NCBI RefSeq assembly: GCF_000347635.1
Contig: NC_020514.1
Location: 2,480,001 to 2,544,000, forward strand
DNA from: Paraglaciecola psychrophila 170
Lineage (GTDB): Bacteria > Pseudomonadota > Gammaproteobacteria > Enterobacterales > Alteromonadaceae
DNA: 64,000 nt
Direction of reading: 5' to 3'
Shown: positions 17,719-27,113 of the stretch, piece after piece
Layout of the letters: each line of letters starts with the position of its first letter
How positions within the stretch are numbered: position 1 is the stretch's first letter
Position numbers and translations under genes: made by a program
Notes under the pieces: model-generated
The model's input: the letters and a program-made list of their open reading frames with translations, nothing else
Databases searched by the model: none
Told to the model about the DNA's origin: nothing

Positions 17719-18963
17719 ATGAATGTCTTCATGGGGTTAATTGGAATAATAAGTTTGACCTGCTTCGCCATATTACTATCGAGTAACTGGCGAGCGATAA
17801 ATATAAGAACAGTTTCCCTAGCATTTGCCATTCAGGCTAGTTTTGGTGCATTCGTACTCTATTTACCCTTTGGGCAAGATGTATTAATCACTGTGGCGAA
17901 TGGCGTTCAATGGGTTATCGATAGCAGTCAAAATGGAATAGATTTTTTGTTTGGGGGGTTAGTGAGTGACAGAATGACCGAATTATTTGGGCAAGGTGGT
18001 TTTATTTTTGCCTTAAGAGTTTTACCCGTCATTATCTTTTTTTCATCTCTTATCGCCGTTTTATACCACTTAGGGATAATGCAAAAAGTGATTGCTGTTA
18101 TAGGTGGCGCGTTGCAAAAAATCCTCAAAATAAGTCGCCCTGAAGCGATGTCGGCGACAGCTAATATTTTTGTTGGATTAACCGAAGCACCACTCGTTGT
18201 CCGTCCATTTATTGGTCGAATGAGTGAATCTCAATTATTCGCAATTATGGTTGGCGGAACAGCATCAGTTGCAGGCTCAGTATTGGTGGGTTATGCCTCC
18301 TTGGGCATCGATTTAAAATACTTAGTTGCAGCAAGCTTTATGGCCGCACCGGGTGGATTATTCATGGCAAAATTAATAATGCCAGAACAGGGTACGGCAA
18401 TTGAATCCGTTGATGATATCGAAGAAAATGACGATGACAAACCGATAAATGTGATAGACGCAGCGGCTATCGGGGCAACCGTTGGTATAAAACTGGCAGT
18501 CAATGTGGGTGGCATGTTGCTAGCGTTTTTAGGGTTAATAGCCTTATTGAATGGATTTGTAACAGGCATAGCTGGATTACTTGGATTTGAGGGCATTACC
18601 ATTCAAATATTATTGGGGTATGTTTTTTCACCCATCGCTTTTCTTATTGGTGTTCCGTGGGGCGAAGCGTTACAAGCAGGCAGTTTTATCGGGCAGAAGA
18701 TTATTGTAAATGAGTTTGTTGCGTATATAAATTTTGTAGAAATAAAAGATACATTATCAGAACATACTCAGGCAATTATTACGTTTGCTTTGTGTGGATT
18801 TGCTAATTTATCTGCTATTGCCATATTGGTAGGTGGCTTAGGTGCAATTGCTCCTAATAGACGACAAGACCTCGCACGCTTGGGGTTTAAAGCGATAATT
18901 GCTGGTTCGTTATCTAATTTGATGAGCGCAACTTTAGCAGGGATTTTTATCAGTTTAGTGTAA
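17719..18963 (+). CDS. NupC-type concentrative nucleoside transporter (CNT family)
   Basis: The 414-residue protein has the CNT layout: three N-terminal membrane helices ('FAIQASFGAFVLYLPFG', 'VANGVQWVIDSSQNGIDFLF'), the family motif 'MSATANIFVGLTEAPLVVRP', 'GGTASVAGSVLVGYASLG', and the C-terminal 'GFANLSAIAILVGGLGAIAP' ahead of 'NRRQDLARLG'. CNT proteins import nucleosides using a Na+ or H+ gradient across the inner membrane. The Glu in 'LTEAPL' and the Asn/Ser in 'GFANLS' correspond to substrate and ion-binding positions. The divergent LysR gene upstream probably controls it. No nucleoside-cleaving gene is adjacent. Confidence 0.94.
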   Translation: MNVFMGLIGIISLTCFAILLSSNWRAINIRTVSLAFAIQASFGAFVLYLPFGQDVLITVANGVQWVIDSSQNGIDFLFGGLVSDRMTELFGQGGFIFALRVLPVIIFFSSLIAVLYHLGIMQKVIAVIGGALQKILKISRPEAMSATANIFVGLTEAPLVVRPFIGRMSESQLFAIMVGGTASVAGSVLVGYASLGIDLKYLVAASFMAAPGGLFMAKLIMPEQGTAIESVDDIEENDDDKPINVIDAAAIGATVGIKLAVNVGGMLLAFLGLIALLNGFVTGIAGLLGFEGITIQILLGYVFSPIAFLIGVPWGEALQAGSFIGQKIIVNEFVAYINFVEIKDTLSEHTQAIITFALCGFANLSAIAILVGGLGAIAPNRRQDLARLGFKAIIAGSLSNLMSATLAGIFISLV

Positions 18964-19183
18964 GTGGCTCTTTCAATGAGGTTTGCACTAAAAGTATCTG
19001 TGATTCAGCAGGGCAGGTTGATTGAAAATCACAATTATTTAACCCTTGATACATTAAATACCTCGCATCTACTATGACCGACTTTTTACTAGAAAGTACA
19101 ATTGGTTGAGATACATGCTGTGGGATAAATAAAATGTAGTAATATTATGTCCTGTGAACGCAAGCTAAAATGAACTCAGACCC

Positions 19184-19819
19184 ATGCATATTTTAAATTT
19201 TGAAGCCTTTCTTGTGGCAATTACGTTGTTAACGATTACTCCTGGGATAGATACGGTGCTGGTGATAAAGAATACCAGTCGTTCGGGCGGTAGGGATGGT
19301 GTTGTCACTAGCCTTGGCATTTGTCTTGGGCTTTTTGTGCATGCGACGTTTTCGGCTATAGGTATTTCGGCAATTTTACTGCAGTCGTCAGAACTCTTTT
19401 TAGCAATGAAATTGGTAGGTGCCACCTACCTTATCTGGTTGGGCATTGGAGGATTAAAAGCGGCTTTTAAAAGTCACTCAGGGTTAATGATTGATGACTC
19501 CGTAGCCAGAATGTCTAGTGTTAGACGCCCACTCAAAGAGGGCTTTTTGTCAAACGTATTAAATCCAAAGACTGCGGTTTTTTATCTGGCGTTTCTACCG
19601 CAATTTATCGATCCACAATACTCACCTCTATTGCAAGCTATGACCATGGCCGGAATACATTTCGTCATTGCTATGTTCTGGCAATGCTGCCTTGCTGGAG
19701 CTGTTAGCTCCGCTAAACGTTTTTTTGCTAGCCCTGTGGCGTTGAAATGGATGGAAGGCATAACAGGTAGTGTGCTGATATTTCTTGGTTCAAAATTGCT
19801 TTTTGACGAGCAGAGTTAA
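19184..19819 (+). CDS. LysE/RhtB family amino-acid exporter
   Basis: This 211-aa membrane protein shows the family pattern 'FLVAITLLTITPGIDTVLVI' at the N-terminus, 'RSGGRDGVVTSLGICLGLFV', 'LKLVGATYLIWLGI' (here MKLVG) and 'EGFLSNVLNPKTAVFYLAF' in the middle. Six hydrophobic segments are visible. Members export homoserine, threonine, lysine or other small molecules; the substrate cannot be told from sequence. It is monocistronic, with no adjacent regulator. A weak purine-rich stretch precedes ATG. Confidence 0.92.
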   Translation: MHILNFEAFLVAITLLTITPGIDTVLVIKNTSRSGGRDGVVTSLGICLGLFVHATFSAIGISAILLQSSELFLAMKLVGATYLIWLGIGGLKAAFKSHSGLMIDDSVARMSSVRRPLKEGFLSNVLNPKTAVFYLAFLPQFIDPQYSPLLQAMTMAGIHFVIAMFWQCCLAGAVSSAKRFFASPVALKWMEGITGSVLIFLGSKLLFDEQS

Positions 19820-20284
19820 GACTACGGTTAAGAATAAATAGTTGATCTCGAATACAGAATTCGCGATTTACTGGTGCAGCCTATATGAATGTTTTCATAT
19901 GGCGCAACAATTAAAACTGTTTCAACAACTTTACCCCGTAGTCCAGAATTTGCATTATCTTAGATTATTTTTATACTCTCAACTGGTTTACTATTTCAAG
20001 CATTTCTGCTGCTTTTCATTTTTGGTAGTTTCACTTTTAGCACCTCAGTAGTTTCTTACTGACCAGATGGGGCAGTGCAAGTGTTATTCAGTCTTGAACA
20101 AAGCTCGACGTTACCAAGCGCTTTGCAGAGTGCTCTTTTGGAATGCCTTCGCGACGTTCTGCACCAAGGTTACTAGTGCTAGCGGGATTGGTCTTGCTAA
20201 TTTTTAATGAAGCACGATTTTTGATCTGCGCATATATTCAAATTATTACTAAAATAATTGGTGCAGCTACGATTGACTTATTTA
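19820..20284. other. Intergenic, no gene supported
   Basis: This gap between the LysE gene and the ABC-transporter operon holds short open frames without family resemblance, and a small palindrome (TATGAA/TTCATA) near 19885-19904. I see no RNA gene. Its far end carries a copy of the dispersed repeat. Confidence 0.5.
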
Positions 20285-20342
20285 GACACCCATTGTACGT
20301 GGTTAAGTAACGCAATTTATTTGATTAAATTACAGTGGGTGT
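20285..20342 (+). repeat. Dispersed 60-base repeat, copy 3 (well preserved)
   Basis: The left end ACACCCATTGTA and the right part TTTGATTAAATTACAGTGGG then TGT are nearly consensus. The ends can pair. It lies in the convergent space between the LysE gene and the ABC exporter, 32 bases beyond the latter's stop, where it could act as a bidirectional terminator. Confidence 0.75.
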
Positions 20343-20374
20343 TTTGTTTATCTTAGTTTGATTAGATGGTGTTA

Positions 20375-22168
20375 TCAGCCAGGTTTGGACAATAGCTCGT
20401 CTTCATCGTCTGCAATATTGGTGTTATCCGTCAGTAAGCTTGAATAAACCCCGTTCATTGCCAGTAATTCCTGATGGTTACCTTGCTCCACAATTTTACC
20501 TTGGTTAAGTACTAAAATTTGATCTGAGTGGCGAATAGTACTCAGGCGGTGAGCAATCGCGATTACGGTCTTCTCCTCAAACAAACGCCCAATGGCTTTC
20601 TGGATCAGACTTTCGGTAATGGAGTCCACTGAACTGGTGGCCTCATCTAACATCATCACTTGTCCACCTTGGGCTACTGATCGCGCAAAGGAGATAAGCT
20701 GGGCTTGGCCCGCTGACAAGTTACTGCCGCTATTTTTTAACTCAAATTGGTATTGACTCGGTAGTCCTATAATAAAATCGTGGGCATAAACGTATTCTGC
20801 TGCGTCGACCACTGCGTCGTCACTGATTTCGTCGGCGCCAAGGGAAATATTAAAATGAATATTTTCCTCAAATAGAAACACGTCTTGTTGCATCAGAGAA
20901 AACAAGTGCAACATTGAATCTTTGGGAATACTCGACAACTCAATACCATTCAAAAGAATGCTGCCCTCGTAGTCCATGTACGCTTTACTCATGATGCGAA
21001 TGACTGTCGACTTTCCTGAGCCTGTAGTGCCGACTAAAGCCAATTGCTCGCCCTTACTCAACGCGAAGGACACATCATCCAATACGTAAGGGCCAACGCC
21101 GCCGTAACGGAAGCGCACATTCTTGAATTCGAGCGTCTCGAAATTAGTCAGCTTGTCTTTTAGTGTTTCAGCTGATAAGAGCGTTTTTCCTTGTTCTTCA
21201 AGCTCTTCCACAAAAAGTTCTTCTATGTGCTCAAAGGCCGCGAAAGAGCGCTGTATCGAGGCGATTTGTGAAGTGAAATCACGCAGCGGTACAAACACTT
21301 TTTCCAAGGTATTGATGAAAGCAATCAATACGCCAAGGCTGACGGCTCCTGCAAGTACCTTACCTGAGCCAAACCAAATAATAAGGCCGATAGTGATAGT
21401 TGTGATACCCGTTATAATCGAAAACAAGGTGGCATCGTATTTATTGGTTTTTAATTGCGCATGCAAGAAATCTTCGGTGTAACTATGATACTTGGACTCG
21501 ACCTCTTGTTCGGCGCCATATAACTGAACGGTTTTCACTCCTAACAAACACTCTTGCAGATAGCCTGTGCCTTTGGCCAAAGATGAGCGGGTGATGGTAT
21601 ACATTTCTCGCAGCCGATTACGCACATACTGGGTCAGCATTAACACTGGAGGAAACACCAGCAAGACCAATAAAGCCAATTGCCAGTTGATGAAAAACAT
21701 AAAGATCAGCACCGCTATTGTATTAATGGAGTCTTTCACCAAACTCAATACGCCCAGCACGAAGGACTCACCTATGACTTCAAGATCACTCGTCAATCGT
21801 GACAACGTAACGCCCGTGGGTGTTTTGTCATAATAGGTTCTAGGCAGTTTCAAAATGCGCTGAAACAAGGCCATACGCATATCGAAAACAGCCTTCTGTC
21901 CGGTCAAGCGTAAGCAATAGGTGTAGATGGCATCGGCAATGTAATTGAAGACCAATACCACCAACATAATTGCAATCAGCCACATCATTCCATCGTATTT
22001 ACCAGGTGTGAGGTGGTCATCAATGACTTGGATAATCAACCAGGGAAACAACAAGTTGGCAGCCACTGATATCGGCATCATAAGCAAGCCAATTACGGCG
22101 GTCTTTTTGTAGCGTGATGCATACTCAAAGAAATGTTTGAGGTGTTGAAAATCTGGAGATTTAATCAT
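20375..22168 (-). CDS. mdlB: ABC exporter half-transporter, MdlB-like
   Basis: A 597-aa fused permease-ATPase. The N-terminal half has six membrane helices ('FPWLIIQVIDDHLTPGKYDG', 'LSRLTSDLEVIGESFVLG', 'YLQECLLGVKTVQLYGAE'). The C-terminal ATPase has Walker A 'LVGTTGSGKSTVI', Q-loop 'SLMQQDVFLFE', signature 'NLSAGQAQLISFAR', Walker B 'VMMLDEATSSVD' and H-loop 'IAIAHRLSTI'. Motifs are intact. The start overlaps the stop of the partner gene by 4 bases, so the two halves likely form a heterodimer of the MdlAB type (multidrug or peptide-like export). Substrate unknown. Confidence 0.92.
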   Translation of the reverse strand: MIKSPDFQHLKHFFEYASRYKKTAVIGLLMMPISVAANLLFPWLIIQVIDDHLTPGKYDGMMWLIAIMLVVLVFNYIADAIYTYCLRLTGQKAVFDMRMALFQRILKLPRTYYDKTPTGVTLSRLTSDLEVIGESFVLGVLSLVKDSINTIAVLIFMFFINWQLALLVLLVFPPVLMLTQYVRNRLREMYTITRSSLAKGTGYLQECLLGVKTVQLYGAEQEVESKYHSYTEDFLHAQLKTNKYDATLFSIITGITTITIGLIIWFGSGKVLAGAVSLGVLIAFINTLEKVFVPLRDFTSQIASIQRSFAAFEHIEELFVEELEEQGKTLLSAETLKDKLTNFETLEFKNVRFRYGGVGPYVLDDVSFALSKGEQLALVGTTGSGKSTVIRIMSKAYMDYEGSILLNGIELSSIPKDSMLHLFSLMQQDVFLFEENIHFNISLGADEISDDAVVDAAEYVYAHDFIIGLPSQYQFELKNSGSNLSAGQAQLISFARSVAQGGQVMMLDEATSSVDSITESLIQKAIGRLFEEKTVIAIAHRLSTIRHSDQILVLNQGKIVEQGNHQELLAMNGVYSSLLTDNTNIADDEDELLSKPG

Positions 22169-23943
22169 GCGGGACTCTCCGACTCATGTTGCTGTAATTC
22201 CCAAGTCTCGCGGTAATAGTCTGACGACTTAAGTAGTTGGGCATGAGTACCACGGGCGATGATTTCACCCTTTTCCAAGACCAGAATTTTGTCCATGTAC
22301 TCCAGCGCGCTGACTCGGTGAGACACCACCAACAAACTCTGCCCCTGAATGCGATTAAATACCCCTTTTAGAATGGTACGTTCGGTTTCGTAATCCACCG
22401 CCGATAACACATTGTCCATAATGATGAGGTCGCTGGGTGTGAGCAGAGCCCGTGCGATACTCAGACGCTGTTTTTGCCCACCCGATAGCATAATACCTTT
22501 TTCACCTACCAGAGTTTGATCGCCAGCGCCAAATCGCTGCACATCTTCGCTTAACTGACTGAGTTTGAGTACTTGGTCTACATTGAGCTCATCAGCGCCA
22601 TGGATTGGTTGTTTAGCGCCAAATTTCACGTTCTCAAAAATCGTATCGGAAAACAGAAAAGGGTCTTGGGTTATGGTGCGCACATAGCTTCGCCAATCTT
22701 GACGAGACATCTGCGTAATATCTTTGCTACCCCAAAAAATGTGTCCTGCTCCTAGAGACAAATGATGATTCAAACAATTCACCAAGGTACTTTTACCCGA
22801 ACCAATACTGCCTAAAACACCTACTTTTTCGCCGGCTTCAATAGAAAAACTGAGATCCTTCAGCACCATTTCACTGTCTTCACCCTTAGAGCTTGGGTAG
22901 CGATAACTGAGGTTTTGTACCAACAGTGTTGATTTTCGTAACGTAGATTTTTCATCCTCGCTCATTCTCAACATATCTGTGTTTGGCACCTCGTTATTGA
23001 GAATGTTCTGAACACTATCAATACTGATCATACCCATTTGATAAACCGTGGCAATTCGCCCTAAGTGCATTAATGGAAGAGCTAGAAGTACGGAGTAGGA
23101 CAAAAAAGCTGTAATTTCGCCAATAGTCAGCTTTGCCTGCAAAAGATAATAACCACCCAGTCCCAAAATCAGCACTTTCATGAAATGGTTGGCGTAATCC
23201 AGAATAGGCATAAAGAAGGTTTGGATTTTGGCTATTTGCATCGTGCAATCAAAGAGACGAGCATTGACCCGATCCACTTCGTTGGTGACCCATTCACCCA
23301 TCTGTTGATTTTTAATCAAGTCGATGCCCGACAAGTAGTTCATCAACTGCTCTGATAGATTCTGCAAACATATTAATCGCTGTGCATGTAAGGCTCGTAA
23401 CTTTCTAAAACCAAGCCAGAAAATGACAGAGGCAATCACGATGGGGATCGCAGAGTACATAGTGAGTTGTGGAGAAATTCTCCACATCCAAATCGGCGTT
23501 AAAGACAGAGCAAACAAAATATTAAACAGCTGTAAAAAACCAATGCCGTAAAATAGGCGAATGCCATTTAAGTCATTATTGATAATAGATATAAGTTTAC
23601 CGGACGCATATTGCTCGTGAAAGGTTGAAGGCAGACGATTTAAACGATGAAACAAATCATTTTTTAAGGCCGCTTCAGTAATTCGACCTGGGTTTAAAGA
23701 ATACATTCTGGACAGAATACGGATCACCACCATGACCACCGAAAGCGCAATTACCCAGTGTACGTTTTCAAGCAAACCCTCTTTTGACTCTGTCGTTGAT
23801 TCGTTAAGTAAATCAACAGCAAGCTGGATGTAGCGCGGAATTTCCACTTGTAGATAATTCACTACAAAAATACATACTATCGCAAACATATAAGAATATT
23901 TATTCAACAGTAAGTAGTGAATGATGAATTTTGATTTAGTCAT
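22165..23943 (-). CDS. mdlA: ABC exporter half-transporter, MdlA-like
   Basis: About 592 aa with an N-terminal exporter membrane domain and a C-terminal ATPase: Walker A 'VLGSIGSGKSTLVNCL', signature 'MLSGGQKQRLSIARAL', Walker B 'LIIMDNVLSAVD' and 'LLVVSHRVSALE'. The Walker B glutamate is replaced by Asn ('IMDNVL' instead of 'LDEA'), which is frequent in the degenerate half of heterodimeric exporters, so hydrolysis probably occurs mainly in the partner. The ATG at 23943 is preferred to 23985 because it overlaps the preceding small gene by ATGACTAA. E. coli MdlA is 590 aa, in agreement. Confidence 0.9.
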   Translation of the reverse strand: MTKSKFIIHYLLLNKYSYMFAIVCIFVVNYLQVEIPRYIQLAVDLLNESTTESKEGLLENVHWVIALSVVMVVIRILSRMYSLNPGRITEAALKNDLFHRLNRLPSTFHEQYASGKLISIINNDLNGIRLFYGIGFLQLFNILFALSLTPIWMWRISPQLTMYSAIPIVIASVIFWLGFRKLRALHAQRLICLQNLSEQLMNYLSGIDLIKNQQMGEWVTNEVDRVNARLFDCTMQIAKIQTFFMPILDYANHFMKVLILGLGGYYLLQAKLTIGEITAFLSYSVLLALPLMHLGRIATVYQMGMISIDSVQNILNNEVPNTDMLRMSEDEKSTLRKSTLLVQNLSYRYPSSKGEDSEMVLKDLSFSIEAGEKVGVLGSIGSGKSTLVNCLNHHLSLGAGHIFWGSKDITQMSRQDWRSYVRTITQDPFLFSDTIFENVKFGAKQPIHGADELNVDQVLKLSQLSEDVQRFGAGDQTLVGEKGIMLSGGQKQRLSIARALLTPSDLIIMDNVLSAVDYETERTILKGVFNRIQGQSLLVVSHRVSALEYMDKILVLEKGEIIARGTHAQLLKSSDYYRETWELQQHESESPA

Positions 23944-24148
23944 TGCTGTTTGAGCCCTCGTTATAAATCGATGGATATCGCGCAAGGCAGGCGTCGATAA
24001 TCAGCTGCCTTGGGTCTCCTTCTTTACTTAGTTGCTCAAGCAACCATTCAGGCAGGCGGATGGGTTGAGTTCTTACGCCGGGCTTGCGACCACAACCGAT
24101 GCGTTTACCGCCATGATCACCGCAAACTTCATTGGAATTATTGGGCAT
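23936..24148 (-). CDS. Small putative ribbon-helix-helix/DNA-binding-like protein in an ABC-exporter operon
   Basis: A 70-residue open frame overlaps the start of the mdlA-like gene by 8 bases. It starts with a basic stretch ('HGGKRIGCGRKPGVRTQPIR') and continues with 'LPEWLLEQLSKEGDPRQLII' and 'DACLARYPSIYN', a beta-strand and two helices pattern like ribbon-helix-helix proteins. The 'GRKPG..T.PIRLP..L' pattern suggests a DNA-binding regulator. Translational coupling to the exporter suggests it autoregulates the operon. This is inference from pattern and position. Confidence 0.6.
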   Translation of the reverse strand: MPNNSNEVCGDHGGKRIGCGRKPGVRTQPIRLPEWLLEQLSKEGDPRQLIIDACLARYPSIYNEGSNSND

Positions 24149-24214
24149 TTGTATTCACTTAGAAGAGTGGAAACAGAGGTTTTTGATAAGTGTACGCTTT
24201 TCAAGGTTTTTTTG

Positions 24215-24265
24215 CTACCCGCAAAACAATTATTCAGAAATAATTACATTACGATGGGTGTCTCG
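24215..24265 (+). repeat. Dispersed repeat, copy 4 (shortened), at the break of a truncated gene
   Basis: A left end GCTACCCGCAAAACAA and right end ATTACATTACGATGGGTGTC then TCGTTAA match the family with a shorter middle. The metallo-hydrolase sequence begins about 10 bases beyond its right end, so the repeat stands at the truncation point. Confidence 0.65.
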
Positions 24266-24275
24266 TTAATTGCTA

Positions 24276-24665
24276 TTGTGGGCGTCTTGGGTGATAACAA
24301 CGCAGAGCCATAACATTTTTTACAGTGGCGATGGAGGATACTTTGACGGCTTTAAAAAAATAGGTGAAGCACTAGGGCCATTTAATTTGGCCATATTAGA
24401 GAGCGGTGCCTACGACAAAAACTGGCCATCAGTACATATGATGCCAGAACAGACTATTCAAGCGCATAAAGATCTTAATGCCGATGTGTTATTGCCTGTG
24501 CACAACAGTACTTTTGATTTGGCCTTCCATCCTTGGTATGACCCATTAACTAAGTTGTCTGTGTTAGCGCATGAACATGATATTAAACTCGCTACGCCAG
24601 TTATTGGCGAGCAGTATCGGCTAGATAGCAAAGTGCCTACTCAGCAATGGTGGGAGTTTGACTAA
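24276..24665 (+). pseudogene. MBL-fold metallo-hydrolase, C-terminal fragment
   Basis: The frame carries 'LWASWVITTQSHNIFYSGDG' followed by 'GYFDGFKKIGEALGPFNLAI', 'LESGAYDKNWPSVHMMPEQ', 'LLPVHNSTFDLAFHPWYDP' and a normal C-terminus, features of the UlaG/NAPE-PLD-like beta-lactamase-fold hydrolases (the Asp in 'SGDGGY' and the His in 'PVHNSTF' bind metal). The N-terminal half, including the 'HxHxDH' metal motif, is missing: similarity begins abruptly about 10 bases beyond the repeat at 24215-24265. The remnant is intact after that point but cannot be active. Confidence 0.85.
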
Positions 24666-24777
24666 TTACAATTTTATTATCCCTTGGTAAATAACTTTGT
24701 GAATTAGCAATAAAAAATCTACTGGAGCATGTTCTTTAAAGATGAAAGATTATTTAATCTTTGACAATTTTCCAAGG

Positions 24778-24837
24778 CATCTCTTATAGATCTGCTCAAG
24801 TAAATCTGATTTTTTGATTATGTAAAGATGGGTGTCT
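24778..24837 (+). repeat. Dispersed repeat, copy 5 (variant subtype)
   Basis: It contains CATCTCTTATAGATCTGCTC, AATCTGATTTTTTGATTATG and GATGGGTGTCT. Another copy at 36112-36161 shares the 19-base core TCTGATTTTTTGATTATG and neighbours, defining a subtype. The rest of 24666-25039 has no recognisable gene. Confidence 0.55.
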
Positions 24838-25039
24838 TTGTAATTTCTTCTACGTAACTTCTGAATATTTTATTTATTTTTTATAAGCTCTTGTTACATA
24901 TCTTTCTTTGGAGGTTTTGATACAAAGTGGTAATTATGAGAGCTATCTAATCTCCCCATTGTTTTAATAATGGAATAGTGTAGGAATAAACAAATACAAT
25001 GCCGATTAATCACTATGTTATTAAAGTCAGAATAAAAAA

Positions 25040-25828
25040 ATGATAAATAAAAATTGGTTGAAATTGTCGATGCTGTGTTTCATCTGCTTGATGTTTTTGA
25101 TTGGATGCCAAATAAATAAAAGTAATCTATCTCATTTTGATAACAGCATAGATTTGAGCAATGATCAGGATCAAATTATTTTATTACATGGCATGTATCG
25201 CAGTGCTGATGCTATGCAGCCACTCGAAACATTCTTTCGCAATGAAGGATATCAGATAACCAATATCAGTTACCCGTCTACAAAATATGACATTGAAACT
25301 TTGGTTAGGGATTACCTGCATCCTGCTGTTCAAAAGGCACAGAGAAAAGGTATGCAAAAAATCCACTTTGTTACTCATTCCATGGGCGGTATTTTAGTTC
25401 GCTATTATCTTAAAAATCATCCATTGGAAGGCCTAGGAAAAGTGGTGATGATCGCACCACCAAATCAAGGAACAGAACTGGCCGAACTGTTTGCCGATTC
25501 ATCCTGGATAGATACAAATACCGGTCCCGCTAAATTGCAACTCAGTGCTCAGCAAGACAGTTGGGTTAATCAACTAGGCCCAGTAAATTTTGCAGTAGGT
25601 ATTATTGCCGGTAATTACAATTCCAACTTGCTCACTGCTTGGCTGCTGCCGGGAGAGGACGACGGGGTAGTATCCGTTGAAAGTACCAAGGTGCAGAACA
25701 TGCAAGACTTTATGATCGTAAACGAAAAACACTTCAAACTGCGAGGAAATATAATGGTTCTGCATCAAGCTGCTTACTTTCTGAAACACTCCAGCTTTTA
25801 TCGCTCTGCCTCTGATTTTGGGACCTAA
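25040..25828 (+). CDS. Alpha/beta-hydrolase (lipase-like) lipoprotein
   Basis: The 262-aa product has a lipoprotein leader ending 'MFLIGCQ' (lipobox Cys at 23) and an alpha/beta-hydrolase core: 'IILLHGMYRSADAMQ' (oxyanion region), the nucleophile elbow 'HFVTHSMGGILVRYYL' (Ser), 'VVMIAPPNQGTELAELF', acid in 'PGEDDGVVSVEST' and a His in 'VLHQAAYF'. It resembles family I.1-like lipases without a chaperone-dependent export, or lipid-acylhydrolase lipoproteins. It ends 11 bases before a repeat copy. Confidence 0.88.
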   Translation: MINKNWLKLSMLCFICLMFLIGCQINKSNLSHFDNSIDLSNDQDQIILLHGMYRSADAMQPLETFFRNEGYQITNISYPSTKYDIETLVRDYLHPAVQKAQRKGMQKIHFVTHSMGGILVRYYLKNHPLEGLGKVVMIAPPNQGTELAELFADSSWIDTNTGPAKLQLSAQQDSWVNQLGPVNFAVGIIAGNYNSNLLTAWLLPGEDDGVVSVESTKVQNMQDFMIVNEKHFKLRGNIMVLHQAAYFLKHSSFYRSASDFGT

Positions 25829-25838
25829 TATTTACCAA

Positions 25839-25901
25839 GATACCCATTGTAAATATGGTCAAATGACAAGTCATATTTGATTAAATTACGTTGGGTATCT
25901 C
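25839..25901 (+). repeat. Dispersed 60-base repeat, copy 6 (reference copy)
   Basis: This copy shows the full design. The left end GATACCCATTGTAA pairs with the right end TTACGTTGGGTATC (12 of 14 bases), with ATATTTGATTAAATTACG inside. It occupies nearly all the space between two convergent stops (lipase ends at 25828, SDR ends at 25910). Confidence 0.8.
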
Positions 25902-25909
25902 ATTAATTG

Positions 25910-26692
25910 TTAATTAACTAAAGTAGTACCACCGTCAACTGGAATAATTTGTCCAGTGATGAATGCGCCTGCCTGACTGGCCAACATAATGGCAACACCA
26001 GCGATATCGCTTGGTTCACCCCAGCGTCTCATGGGAATGGTTTGCAGTTCTTCATCAAATGCAGCCTGGTCTGTGCTTAGAAATTCGGTCATTTTTGAGT
26101 AAAAACGCCCTGGCGCGATGGCATTGACACGAATATGTGATGCTGCCAATTCAGTTGCTAATACTCGTGTTACCTGATGAATAGCTGATTTTGATACGGC
26201 GTAACTAAAGGTATCCAAGCCATTGCCCAAGATACCAGCAATGGAACCTATATTTATTACAGTAGAGGTGTTTTTTGCATCGGCATTTTTAGCTAGTAGG
26301 GGGGTTAATGCTTGAGTTAAGAAAAATGGGCTCTTAACATTGATGTCCATCACTTTGTCCCAGCCACTTTCAGGAAACTGACCAAAAGGTGCTCCCCAAG
26401 CCGTTCCAGCGTTGTTTACTAACACATCAATATGATCTTCACGTTTGTTAATTTCCTGAACTAACTGGCTTAACCCTTCGCTTGTAGAGGCATCGCCAGG
26501 CAAAGCAATACATTCGCCAAATTTGCTTAGCTCTTCGGCTGCAGCAATGCAGGCTTGTGCTTTACGACCTGTAATGTAAACACGTTTTGCCCCTGCTTCA
26601 AGAAAGCCTTGAGCCATAAAGGCACCTAAACCACGATAACCCCCAGTAATAACACAGATTTTTTCTTGCATAGAAAATAGATTTTTAAACAT
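25910..26692 (-). CDS. Short-chain dehydrogenase/reductase (classical SDR)
   Basis: A 260-aa classical SDR with cofactor-binding 'VITGGYRGLGAFMAQGFLEAG' (split here as 'TGGYRGLG' and 'FLEAGAKRVYITGR'), 'VNNAGTAWG', catalytic Ser in 'INIGSIAGILG', the YxxxK pair in 'TFSYAVSKSAIHQV', and the C-terminal 'GAFITGQIIPVDGGTTL'. The arginine after the second beta strand (TGR) favours NADP(H). The start is supported by AAAGGAG 9 bases upstream. Divergent from a second SDR gene at 27114. A role in lipid or alcohol redox is likely but unproven. Confidence 0.92.
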   Translation of the reverse strand: MFKNLFSMQEKICVITGGYRGLGAFMAQGFLEAGAKRVYITGRKAQACIAAAEELSKFGECIALPGDASTSEGLSQLVQEINKREDHIDVLVNNAGTAWGAPFGQFPESGWDKVMDINVKSPFFLTQALTPLLAKNADAKNTSTVINIGSIAGILGNGLDTFSYAVSKSAIHQVTRVLATELAASHIRVNAIAPGRFYSKMTEFLSTDQAAFDEELQTIPMRRWGEPSDIAGVAIMLASQAGAFITGQIIPVDGGTTLVN

Positions 26693-27113
26693 TTATTTCT
26701 CCTTTTGAAGTATTTGATCAATTTATCAAAGAAATCCCTGTGAAGAATATTTTTTAGAATGATGATCAATAAATATGTAGGATCAATTTAGTTGTACAAA
26801 ACGCTAACAAGCCATCCGTTGTGAATAGAGTTAAATAACTCTAAGTATCTGATTAAATTATAATAAATATCTAAGTGATTTGACATGTTAGCAACTTTTT
26901 ATATGCTATTACGTCGCTTTGGGCGGTGTAAATTTGATTTAATGGTAGTAGTTATGGCACTGATATCTAGCTTTGAATGGGGTAATCTTTTACAAAGAAA
27001 ACGTTTGAATTATCTAAAATTGCTGCGAAAAGAAATGTAGAGTGCTGATTTAAGCTGGGCATTCATAGACATCCAAGATACAAATATTAACAAACAGATA
27101 TGGGAGAGACTTT
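26693..27113. other. Divergent promoter region with a partial repeat
   Basis: This AT-rich gap separates two divergent SDR genes. A partial copy of the dispersed repeat (ACTCTAAGTATCTGATTAAA then TTATAATAAATATCT) lies at about 26829-26872. GGGAGAGAC before 27114 supports the TTG start of the plus-strand SDR. No gene or RNA was recognised. Confidence 0.5.
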
